A stretch of DNA of 64,000 bases from the NCBI GenBank assembly GCA_033557465.1, contig CM066033.1, positions 1,355,111,834 to 1,355,175,833 on the forward strand. Direction: 5' to 3'. The translations under genes and the position numbers were made by a program. The notes below the pieces were generated by a model, which had not been told where the DNA came from, ran no database searches, and saw nothing but the letters and a program-made list of their open reading frames with translations. Below are positions 51,475 through 60,690 of the stretch, one piece after another. Every line of letters starts with the position of its first letter. Position 1 is the first letter of the stretch. Origin of the DNA: Ichthyophis bannanicus. Taxonomy: Eukaryota > Chordata > Amphibia > Gymnophiona > Ichthyophiidae.

Positions 51475-53376
51475 AGTGAGGTTGGCCCAGATTGAAGTTC
51501 CGGTGGGAGGCCATCTTCAGCGGTTCCTTTCTGTCTGGGCCACTATCACGACAGATCTCTGGGTGCTCGAAATTATACGCGACAGCTACGCACTCGAGTT
51601 CACTCAGCCATTGCGGGACGCTTTCGTGGTGTCTCCTTGCAGTTCTGCGGTAAAGGCAGCGGCGGTGTCCCTGACCCTTCAGCGCTTATTGCGTCTACGG
51701 GCCTTGGTGCCGGTGCCACCGGACCAGTTAGGGTCGGGTCGGTACTCCATTTATTTCGTGGTTCCCAAGAAAGAGGGGTCTTTTCGTCCTATCTTGGACC
51801 TCAAGCACGTGAATCGCTGTTTGCGCATTCCGCATTTTCGCATGGAGACTCTCAGGTCCGTGATTTGCTCCGTACAGCCCTCGGAGGTTCTCACCTCCAT
51901 CGATCTCACAGAGGCCTACCTCCATATTCCAGTGCGACCAGAGCACCAACGATTCCTGCGTTTCGCAGTACCCATGGGTCATTTTCAGTTCCAAGGGTTG
52001 CCCTTTGGTATGGCCACGGCGCCACGAACCTTCACGAAGGTAATGGTGGTGGTTGCAGCGGCGTTACGACGAGAGGGCGTCCTGGTACACCCTTATCTCA
52101 ACGATTGGTTGATCCGGGCGCCGTCGGTCGCGGAATCCGCGATGGCCACAGCTCGGGTGGTAGCCCTGCTCGAGCGGTTGGGCTGGGTAATCAATCAGTC
52201 CAAGAGCCATCTCGATCCAACTCAACGGCTTCTGTATCTGGGGGCGCTGTTCGACACCGACGTCGGAGCGGTCTTCTTGCCAGAGCCTCGGATAAAGAAA
52301 CTGGTGGGTCAGGTGCGGGCGTTTCGGCGCCTGAAGGCTCCATCGGCATGGCGTTACTTGCAACTCCTCAGGTCCATGGCGGTGACCCTGGACCTCATGC
52401 CCTGGGCTCGGGCGCATATGAGACCGTTGCAGCATGCGTTGCTCTCGAGGTGGTCTCCACAGCTTCACCCTCTTTCCCGCAGATTGCCTCTCGCTCGGTC
52501 GGTGAGCGACAGCCTGCTCTGGTGGTTGGTTCCCGCTCATCTCAGGGCGGGCATGCCATTGCGGTCCCCGGAGTGGGTGCTGCTCACAACGGATGCCAGT
52601 CTCGCGGGCTGGGGAGCCCACTGCCAGTCTCACATAGCTCAAGGGGTCTGGTCCCTGGAAGAGTCGACCTCCTCCATAAACCACCTGGAGCTTCGCACGG
52701 TGCGGTTAGCGCTACAAGAGTTTCGCGGCCTCGTTGGGGGCAAGGCGGTGAGAGTGTTCTCCGACAACTCCGTGACGGTTTCATACATCAACAAACAGGG
52801 AGGCACCGGCAGCGCGCCTCTCTTGGCAGAGAGTCAACGGTTGATGAGCTGGGCGGAAGCCCACCTGGTAGCACTTTCAGCGGCGCATGTGGCGGGCCGC
52901 GACAATGTCCAGGCGGATTACCTCAGCAGACATGCTGTAGATCCGGGGGAGTGGGAGTTGAACGCAGCAGTGTTCCACTCCCTGGTTCTCTCCGTTGGGG
53001 GCAGCCGGTGATGGACTTGATGGCTACCTTCGACAATGCGAAGGCCGGTCGCTTCTTCAGCAGGAGAAGGGAACGTATGTCCGAGGGTCTAGACGCCCTG
53101 GCGCAGCCATGGCCGTCGACGGGGCTGCTCTATGTGTTTCCTCCGTGGCCCTTGATAGGTCGAGTCCTGCGGTGGATAGAAGGTCACGAGGGACACGTAG
53201 TCCTGGTGGCTCCGGATTGGCCGCGACGCCCGTGGTACGCAGATTTAGTCCGACTACAGGCAGACCGGCCTTGGCGCCTTCCGGCGCGTGCGAATCTCTT
53301 GTCTCAGGGTCCGCTTCTCATGCCGGACGTGGATCGCTTCTCGCTTACGGCCTGGCTCTTGAGCGGGAGGGGCTGA
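51475..53376 (+). pseudogene. DIRS-4 pol: RT (YLND), RNase H, methyltransferase-like; one frameshift
   Basis: The frame open from 51320 to 53011 carries RT: YSIYFVVPKKEGSFRPILDL, LTSIDLTEAYLHIPVRPEHQ (motif A), FQGLPFGMATAPRTF and HPYLNDWLIRAP. The catalytic box is YLND rather than YLDD (AAC at 52100-52102), which should cripple polymerisation. RNase H shows LTTDASLAGWGAH, LELRTVRLAL, SDNSVTVSYINKQGG and ADYLSRH. After FHSLVLS a single-base shift near 52990-53000 moves the methyltransferase-like part (MDLMATFDNAKAGRFF, LLYVFPPWPLIGRVL, VVLVAPDWPRRPWYADLV) into the frame ending at 53376. Confidence 0.83.
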
Positions 53377-54416
53377 TGCACAAAGGTTATGCGCCATCAG
53401 TAGTCGACACGCTCCTTCGGGCACGACGCTTGTCCACTTCTCTAGCGTACGCTCGTGTCTGGCGGGTGTTTGAACATTGGTGTGGGGAGTGCGATTTGCG
53501 GCCGCGGGGCTCCTTGGTGCCTGAGATCTTGTCTTTCCTACAAGGTGGTTTTGAGAAGGGTTTATCGCCTGCTACGCTCAGGGTGCAAGTTGCTGCGCTG
53601 GCGTGTTTTCGGGGTAGGATTAAGGGGATGCTCCTCTCTCGTCATCCCGATGTCTTGCGCTTCCTCAGAGCAGTACAGAACTTGCGTCCTCCGCTGCGCC
53701 CCGTCGTCCCCACTTGGGATCTTAATCTGGTCTTGGAGGCTCTCGTGCGCCCTCCCTTCGAGCCAGCTGGGGATGTGTCCTTTAAAGAACTTTCCTGGAA
53801 AACAGCCTTCTTAGTGGCTCTCTGTTCGGCTAGGCGGGTGTCTGATCCACAGGTCCTTTCTTGTAGGGAGCCATTTTTGCACTTCACTCGTGAGAAAGTG
53901 ATGTTGCGTCCCGTGCCCTCTTTTCTTCCGAAGGTGATTTCCCGTTTTCATGTGAATCAGTCGATTTCCCTCCCAACTTTTCCGGATCGCGAGGGAGCGC
54001 CCATCGATTCGGTTCTCCGAAAGTTGGATTTAGGTAGGGTGCTTAAGAGGTATCTTCGTCGGACACGCTCTTTTCGCAAATCGGACAGGCTGTTCGTTTT
54101 GTTTGGGGGGCCCAGGAAGGGGGAAGCTGCCTCCAAGGCCTCCATTGCGCGTTGGGTTAAATGTGCCGTGTCGGCGGCGTATCGGGCAAGCGGCAAGCCG
54201 CCCCTGGAGTTTTTCAGAGCTCATTCAACTCGTAGCCAGGCAACGTCCTGGGCGGAGCTAGCCCTTGTTCCACCAGTGGATATCTGTAGGGCGGCGACTT
54301 GGTCCTCGTTGCACACTTTTTCGAAGCATTATAGGTTGGACGTGCAGGCCACGGGAGATGCCACAGTCGGGGCGTCGGTGGTTCTCGCGGGTCTCGCTGG
54401 TCCCTCCCAGGGATAG
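52995..54416 (+). CDS. DIRS-4 tyrosine recombinase (frame open)
   Basis: 473 codons from ATG 52995. Recombinase-like sequence starts near 53373 (MHKGYAPSVVDTLLRARRLS), so the upstream part, which overlaps the methyltransferase-like frame, may not be translated. Core-binding part: KGLSPATLRVQVAALACFRG. Catalytic part: CSARRVSDPQVL (first Arg), RAHSTRSQATSWAE (H-x-x-R), CRAATWSS and FSKHYRLDV (nucleophile Tyr). All canonical residues are present. It would insert the circular DNA intermediate. Confidence 0.83.
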   Translation: MGAAGDGLDGYLRQCEGRSLLQQEKGTYVRGSRRPGAAMAVDGAALCVSSVALDRSSPAVDRRSRGTRSPGGSGLAATPVVRRFSPTTGRPALAPSGACESLVSGSASHAGRGSLLAYGLALEREGLMHKGYAPSVVDTLLRARRLSTSLAYARVWRVFEHWCGECDLRPRGSLVPEILSFLQGGFEKGLSPATLRVQVAALACFRGRIKGMLLSRHPDVLRFLRAVQNLRPPLRPVVPTWDLNLVLEALVRPPFEPAGDVSFKELSWKTAFLVALCSARRVSDPQVLSCREPFLHFTREKVMLRPVPSFLPKVISRFHVNQSISLPTFPDREGAPIDSVLRKLDLGRVLKRYLRRTRSFRKSDRLFVLFGGPRKGEAASKASIARWVKCAVSAAYRASGKPPLEFFRAHSTRSQATSWAELALVPPVDICRAATWSSLHTFSKHYRLDVQATGDATVGASVVLAGLAGPSQG

Positions 54417-54434
54417 TTACTGCTTTGGTACTTC

Positions 54435-54533
54435 CCTCACTTGCCTGGACTGGCCCGGAGAGACGATATGGAAGAAGAATTTAGACCTTACCTGCTAATT
54501 GTCTTTCCTTGAGTTCTCTCCGGGCCAGTCCAG
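54435..54533 (+). repeat. DIRS-4 internal complementary region
   Basis: CCTCACTTGCCTGGACTGGC ... GAGACGATATGG (complement of the left end) abuts AAGAAGAATTTAGACCTTAC ... CCGGGCCAGTCCAGG (complement of the right end). Confidence 0.82.
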
Positions 54534-54888
54534 GCCCCACCCGGTAGTTTCAGCGGTAGTTTCAGCGAGCCTTCGTCAAGCTCCACGGCTTGGCCAGGCA
54601 GCGCGGAGGTTTTCGAAGAGTCCGTTTTGGCCTTCCGCATTTTGTCACGGCTTGCTATGGTCTGTGGGGCTTCCTCGTTTTGGAGGACTCTTTTCTAGAG
54701 TTCCTTTATTTCTGTGTGCGCCGGACACGTATTATCAATATACCCAAAAGGTAAAACACGAGAAAAAAAAAAAAAAAGGGAAGAGCCTTTGTTGGAATTT
54801 GTCTAGAGGGAACGTGGAGGGGCTCGTAGTTTCCGAGGTCTTTCTTTTGTTAGTGTTGCTTTTTTCTTCTGCTGCTTTGTAACTTTAG

Positions 54889-55048
54889 ACTGAGGTTCGG
54901 CCAGTAGGGGGAGCCAGATACTGTTTCAGCAAAACTTCAGTTTTTCAGCCCTCAGCTGCTAGAGAAGGTTGACAACCCTCACTTGCCTGGACTGGCCCCG
55001 AGAGAACTCAAGGAAAGACAATTAGCAGGTAAGGTCTAATTTCTTCTT
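54889..55048 (-). repeat. DIRS-4 right inverted terminal repeat with extension
   Basis: 54889-55025 pairs with the left repeat (ACTGGCCCCGAGAGAA, CTTGCCTGGACTGG). The extension GACAATTAGCAGGTAAGGTC then TAATTTCTTCTT complements only the ICR. Confidence 0.82.
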
Positions 55049-55319
55049 CTCTTATATACCGCGCTATTCTGCATCAGTGCGGTTTACATTGAACAAACTG
55101 AAATTACATTGAACAGGGCAATATAACTTAGAGATAACTATTTTACAGGGAACATGGGCTATGGAGGGCTAAGTGGCTTGCCGAAGACCACAAGGAGCAC
55201 CTGTGGGACTAGAAACCCCAGTCCTTCCGGCCCAAGGTTGCTGTCCTCTAGTGGAATTTGAACCCCTGACCTTCTGGCCTGAAGTACCTTGCCCCAACCA
55301 CTAGGCCACTCCTCCACTC
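55049..55319 (-). mobile_element. tRNA-headed SINE with L2-type tail, antisense (body)
   Basis: Read on -: GGAGGAGTGGCCTAGTGG (A box TGGCCTAGTGG), GGGGTTCAAATTCC (B box), CTTGTGGTCTTCGGCAAGCC (CORE), then CAATGTAAACCGCACTGATG and GCGCGGTATATAAGAG (L2-type tail). The right target duplication CACTTCATT is at 55320-55328. It lies inside the L2 LINE of 47495-55650 and was itself split by DIRS-4. Confidence 0.82.
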
Positions 55320-55328
55320 CACTTCATT

Positions 55329-55650
55329 GACTTCCTGTCTGTTTCCACATCCAGTTCAAACCTCTCCTGCTGACATAAGTGTTTTCGCTCTGCAGCTCCT
55401 CACTACATACGTATCCTCTCTTATCTCTCCCTACAACCCTCCTCAGGATCTCCGTTCTTCTGGCAAATCACTTCTATCTGTGCCTTTCTCTTCTATTGCT
55501 AACTCCAGACTTGACTCCTTTCATCTTGCTGCTCCTTATGCCTGGAACAAACTACCTGAGTCTGTATGTCAGGCAAGGCCTTCTCTGACCCTTTTCAAAT
55601 CCAGGCTGAAAACTCACCTCTTCACATCTTGACTCACCTGGTCTCCTTTA
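55329..55650 (+). pseudogene. L2-clade LINE, C-terminal part resuming after the nested insertions
   Basis: Continues the LINE of 47495: LTFLPVCFHIQFKPL-like, then SLISPYNPPQDLRSSGKSLL, APYAWNKLPESVCQARPSL and LFKSRLKTHLFTS, the classical L2 end. The short frame at 55327-55632 stays open. Confidence 0.8.
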
Positions 55651-56475
55651 TTTTATTTATTTTATTATTTATTTGATTTGATTTCTCTTATATACTGCGT
55701 TATTCAAATCAGTGTGGTTTACATATAAAAGAACATATACAATGCAGTCGGGCTGTATTGTATTTACAATGAACAGGGACTATAACTTGGACATAACTGG
55801 GGTAACTATCTACAAATTATTTACACTAGTAGCAATCTGAACATACTAATATTTACATGGAGCGGCGCCGGTGAGGTTAGCTGCAGGACATTGTGCTGGG
55901 TGTGTTGTTGGCGAGGTCCTGGTGATTGGGAGTGTCTGTTTGTGAGCTGTCTTCTGAGTAGTACTGTAAGAATAGGTGGTGCTTCAGCGCCTTCCTAAAT
56001 TGGGCCAGGTCAGTGATTGCTCGAATGGGTGTAGGGAGGGCATTCCAACATCTGGGTGCATAAAGCATGAACGCCCTATTGGATGTTGCATGGGTGCATT
56101 TCGTTATTGCCTTAGGTGTTATCAGTTTATTGACAGCTGTGGATCTTCTGGATCTGGTTGGGGTGTGAGGTGGATTAGCCCAGTGATGGAGGTGGTAGGT
56201 TGGTTGTTTATGGCCTTAAAGGTCATTACTAGGATCTTGAAAGCCGTGGATTGGTAGCCAGTGGAGTTGTTTCAGGATTGGTGTAATGTGGTCTATTCTT
56301 GAGGCTCTATATAGAATTCTGGCGGCTGAGTTCATTGCCAGCTGGAGTGGGTTCAGTGACACCTGTGGGAGTCCGTGTAGGATTGCATTAGCATAGTCGA
56401 AATGCAGGATTACGAGAGCTTGATAATCTAGATGTGGGGTGATTATTGCTTTGTATTCCCTTACCATTTCCCCTA
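55651..56475 (-). mobile_element. L2-clade LINE 3' end, antisense
   Basis: On -: YANAILHGLPQVSLNPLQLA, RIDHITPILKQLHWLPI, then LYAPRCWNALPTPIRAITDL and FRKALKHHLF. 3' UTR words (AAACCACACTGATTTGAATA, CGCAGTATATAAGAG) and an AAATAAATAATAAAATAAA tail lie at the low-coordinate end. Same family as 21384-22114. Confidence 0.82.
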
Positions 56476-56504
56476 GATGTATTCCATGTCTACAGCTACT
56501 ATAT

Positions 56505-56625
56505 TGTCTGTCTTGACTAGATTGTAAGCTCTGATGAGCAGGGACCATCCTTTACATGTGTCTATGCAGTGCTGCGTATGTCTTCTGGTGACATGCAAAT
56601 GCTCAGTAGTAGTAGTAGCATTTCT
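56505..56625 (+). mobile_element. Ancient L2 3' UTR fragment
   Basis: AGATTGTAAGCTCTGATGAG followed by CAGGGACCATCC is the widespread vertebrate L2 3' UTR word, followed by AAATGCTCAGTAGTAGTAG. Confidence 0.6.
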
Positions 56626-56694
56626 TTGAACCAACCTGACACATGAAAAATACAAATCCAATACAGTCAGTCTGTTGAGCAGTTGCAAAGGAAT

Positions 56695-59050
56695 ATATAT
56701 ATTTATTTATCATTTCTTATATACTGCCTTTCACTTTTATAAGGTGGTTTACATTGAATGTAACTACAATTTTACTTGCAACAGCTAATCAGAACAACAG
56801 TTTTACTTGGAACAGCTAACAATACAATTGTGTGGTCACAATTAAACTGTGTAACCTTTCAATTTAGTGTGGCATGTGCTGTTGTGGTTGGGATGATTGG
56901 CAGGAGTTTTTGAATATCAAGGCTGTGCGTCTAGTGTGGTGTCAAAGTATTCCGTGAATAGGTATGTTTTTAGTTATTTTTGGAAGTCTGTAGTGTCCGT
57001 AGTTGTCCAGTGATTAGTCATGCTGCAGTGTTTGGTGCAATTTGCAAAGATTGAGTTGTGCTTTTGGGTAGTCCTTGGAGTATCAGGTTGCAATAATCTA
57101 GATGTGAGGTGATTATTGCTTGACATACAGTGCGGAAGTGGTTATGGTTGAGTAGAGGTCATAGGTTTTGGAGAGACCTCATTTTATAGTAGGCTGTGAC
57201 TGTAATCCTCTTAATATGTGATTGGAAATTAAACCTTGGGCCTAGAGTCACCCCTAGATATTTCACTTCCTTCTTCACAGGGATCGATTTCTGATTTGAA
57301 GATTATCCAATGGATTGAAGGCAGTTTCTTTTGTGATGGTGAGAACCTCATATTTGCTGTAGTTGATTGTGAGGTTACGATGTTCTAGCCTTTCTGTGAC
57401 TGATGTCATGCATGAGGTGATGGTGGCATAATCAGGTTTTCTGATCTTGAATGTGGTATAAATCATCAAGTAATCTGCATATAGATGGTATTGTATATTA
57501 TGCTCTTGTATAATTTTAGACTGGCTATATGTATATGTTGAATAAAAGGGCAGATAGTTCAAAGCCCTGTGGTACTCCTTGATGCAATGCAAGGTTTTAG
57601 AGGTTCTGTTCTTGATCTTGTTTTGGGACTGTCGATTGGATAGGTACAAGCGGAATCAAGATAATGGGGTGCTACTGATTCCCATCTCCATCAGTCTGTC
57701 CAGGAGTACGTAATGATTTATTTAGTCAAAGGCAGAAGTTATATCTAAGAAATAGGAGGCCGCGGGCCCACGTGCCCGACGGCCGGCAGTAACCGGGGGG
57801 GCGGAGTGGCGCGCGCCCCCCTCCGCGGTGGTGTGAGGTGCGCTCCCGAGCGGGAGTTTTATTTCAAATCTATTGGCTCCCGCGTGCCCAGACGGCTGTG
57901 GGAGCCAATGAGGGGATCGGAGGACCCAAGGGGAACGAGCGGTCAGATGCCAGTCCTCCGGAATCAGGGAGAAAGGACGGGCGTACCCACCCTCCCTCCC
58001 TTTGGTGGAGCTTGGGGCTGGGGAGACGGGGGGGGTTGCAGCTGGAGGGGGGGGCGGGATCCCGGAGGTGTCCGGGGTCCGGAGGCATGGCAATATGCAG
58101 AGCGGGGGTGGGGGTACCCCCGACCCGGAGAAGCCCTCGGCTTTTGCTAGTAATATGGCGAAGCCGGAAGAGGGGGATGGAATTGCCAGGGACGGTTCTC
58201 GGCGGAGGCGGGAAGGAACTCACTTTGCTACCCATATGGTTGGTGAGGGATTGTCCCGCTGCCGGAACCGTAAGTTAATACAGTTATGGTTGTATTGTTA
58301 TGTTCTGCTTGTTTAATAAAGCTGCGACCAGTTAATTTGCCAATAAGCGATTATGTGGTGGTTATTTGAAGGGAAAAGCGGGGGGGGGGGGAATGTTGGG
58401 GTTGAGGGGGACGAGGGCCACGTCCGCCTTACCTGGTTAGAGGAGTATGTATCTTTGTTTGGGGTTTTCAATTCCTTTAAATACTGTATTAGGGAGGTTA
58501 AGAGTGTTTTAACCCCGTGATGTTGAAATCCATGCTGTTGTGTATCCAGTGGGGTAGTTGAGTCAATGTGATCTTGTAATTGCCATTGTACTGCTTTTCC
58601 ATTAGCTTTGCAAGAAGAGGTATGCTGGATATGGGTCGGTATGAGGATGGTGATTTTGGGTCAGGTGCATTGCTTTTCAAGTAAGGTCTTATAGAGGAGA
58701 TTTTTAGCAGGGGTGGCATGAATCCTTGTGTTAGAGACAGATTTACTATTTTGTATAGTGTGACTGCGAGTTCTGGCATGGTCATCTTTATCCAAGAGGT
58801 TGGGCAGGATTCGAGTGGGGATGTGGTTGTATTTAGTGATTTCGATAGTTTGCTGCAGTGCTCTTTGCTGAGAAAAAGGACCAAATGTTTGGGTTGGTTG
58901 AGTTTGTCCTAGGAGTATGGGATTGGTTTGATACCTCGTTTGTGCAGGTGATTTTGTTCTGCAGATGAGTTGGGAATGCCTCTGGTGTTATTGTCTCAGC
59001 AATTTGGTTCTGTGGCGATCTGGTGATGTCCTTTACTACTACTAATAGGA
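56695..59050 (-). pseudogene. L2-type LINE ORF2, antisense, with a GC-rich insertion
   Basis: On -: PSSYRPISSIPLLAKLMEK, TQGFMPPLLKISSIRP, NSMDFNITGLKHS, then (after the insertion at 57759-58440) YFLDITSAFDKINH (motif A), YLSNRQSQNKIKN and HLYADYLMIYTTF, where the YADD box reads YADY. The C-terminus is badly decayed toward 56695, where TTTATTTATCATTTCTTATA marks the 3' tail. Confidence 0.75.
57759..58440. mobile_element. GC-rich 682-bp insertion of unknown type
   Basis: Flanked by AGGAG at 57754-57758 and 58441-58445. Joining the flanks restores the L2 RT reading (DTYSYFLDITSAFD on -). The interior is far richer in G+C than anything nearby and, read on +, ends with CTGCTTGTTTAATAAAGCTG (a polyadenylation signal) and a G11-12 run at 58380. 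Overlapping frames on both strands (57722-58316) reflect composition. A solo LTR is possible, but the ends are not TG/CA. No protein domain was recognised. Confidence 0.55.
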
Positions 59051-60690
59051 GATTTTGTTTCATTTTATTTATTACGCTTATATACCACAAAACTAGTACC
59101 TCAATGCCATTTACAATAAAACATAAGATAAGAAAAAAACATAAAATAACTATAAAACGTCACTAAAATATTAATAAGCAACAATAGTATTAACAATCTA
59201 CTTCCGTCAAAACCACTTAATAACAGTGTATGGACTACTTGTGAAACACATAATCATAGGGAGGCTGTACTAAATAAGTGTTTTCAGAACCTTATGAAAG
59301 AAAAGAACATTTTGTTCCTGATGCAAACCTAAAGGTAATGTGTTCCATGGATGGGAAAAGCCCTACATATCTGTCTACCTTCATTCATAGACGGAATATA
59401 TAACTAATCTTACCGATTAAAACATAATAATCGTGCAGAACTTTGTTACTTGAGGAAAACAAGCAATTCATTTTCAAATTTGTGCCACACTGCCTTATGG
59501 ACTAAGTATTAACGTTTAAATACACTATGCTTATGTACTGGTAATCAGTGCAAACTCCCAACATGGTCAGAAATATGATCAAATTTCTTAAGGCCAGAAA
59601 TTAAGCATGTGGCTGCATTTTGCACTAACTGAAGTGAGTTCAAATATTTCACTAGGTAAGCCTATATACTATAAATTACAATAATCTATAAAATGTAAAG
59701 TTAATGCTTGTATGAATCTCCTAAACCTATCTTCCTGTAAATAATAATGTCATCTAAAAAACTGTACACATTCTGAGAAAGCATTAAAAAACACCATATA
59801 CTTGGAATCTATCATAATACCTAAATATATCACAACCTCTTTGGTGGAAATTAAATCACCACCTAATTTTAACGTTTCAGGAGGGTGGAACTGTTTTGTC
59901 TCTTGAGACCCACCATAGTCTCTCTTTCTGAAAATTAATGTGAAGGCTATTCACTTCCAACTATTGTCTTGTCAATAAAAATAATTGTTCCAGAGAATGA
60001 AAATCTATCTTCTCCACAGAGGGCAGCAATAGATATAAAGAATGTCATCTGCATAGATCTTATAGCCGATCTGTAATTTATCCAAAAATACAGAAGACAA
60101 CCAAATACAGATTAAATAAAGCTGCTGATCATGAGAATCCCTGAGGGGGACCCCTGATGGAAGTTGAAACCATTGTGACTTGCCAATTTGCTTATGAACA
60201 GAACATTCCTTGTCCTTTTAAGTAGAATTCAGACCATTTATAGACCATCTTACCAGTCTTAATTTGAGTAAGCCTCTTCAGTGATAAGATATGATTAGTG
60301 GAATCAAAACTTGTGGATAGATCCAAAATTGTTCATAAGTACTACTTTCTGTTTCTAATCCTTTCAATAAGCTGTCTAATAAAGAGCCGATCAAGGTTTC
60401 TGGACTATGATTCCTCCAGAAACCGTGTTGATTCAGGCTTAATACTTTTTGTCATTGTAAATGACCATCCAGCTGTCGCCTTACAGTCTGTTCTATTAAT
60501 TTAACCCAAAATGGTAGGTGTGAGATGGGCCTATAATGAGAACAGTTATCAAAAGATGTCTTCAAAATAGGAAAAATTATTGCCTTTTTAAACAGATCAG
60601 GAACTGTATTCTCCTTGAAAGACACATTTACTGGATGGCTCCAAAACTGAGAATATTCGCTTATTTTCAGTCAAAACCTTATTCAAAAAA
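59051..60690 (-). pseudogene. L2-type LINE, antisense, RT to 3' end (old)
   Basis: On -: DLFKKAIIFPILKTSFDNCS, HYRPISHLPFWVKLIEQTV, LNQHGFWRNHSPETLIGSLL, LPSGVPLRD and IGYKIYADDILYI (YADD kept). The 3' end is a TGGTATATAAGCGTAATAAA region with an A-rich tail near 59051. Many stops are present. Confidence 0.72.

Larger units (their letters stand above)
49332..55048 (+). mobile_element. DIRS-4: DIRS-type retrotransposon (GC-rich lineage)
   Basis: About 5.7 kb, richer in G+C than its surroundings and different from DIRS-1/2/3 in gag and termini. Order: left terminal repeat, gag (50008-51474), pol (51320-53376 over two frames), tyrosine recombinase (to 54416), ICR, right terminal repeat. It sits in the tail of a SINE, and the joined flanks show no target duplication. 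Long open frames suggest it is among the youngest elements here. Confidence 0.88.

Noticed and set aside
57722..58316. Several overlapping open frames as small genes
   Set aside because: They follow the very high G+C of the insertion and occur on both strands.
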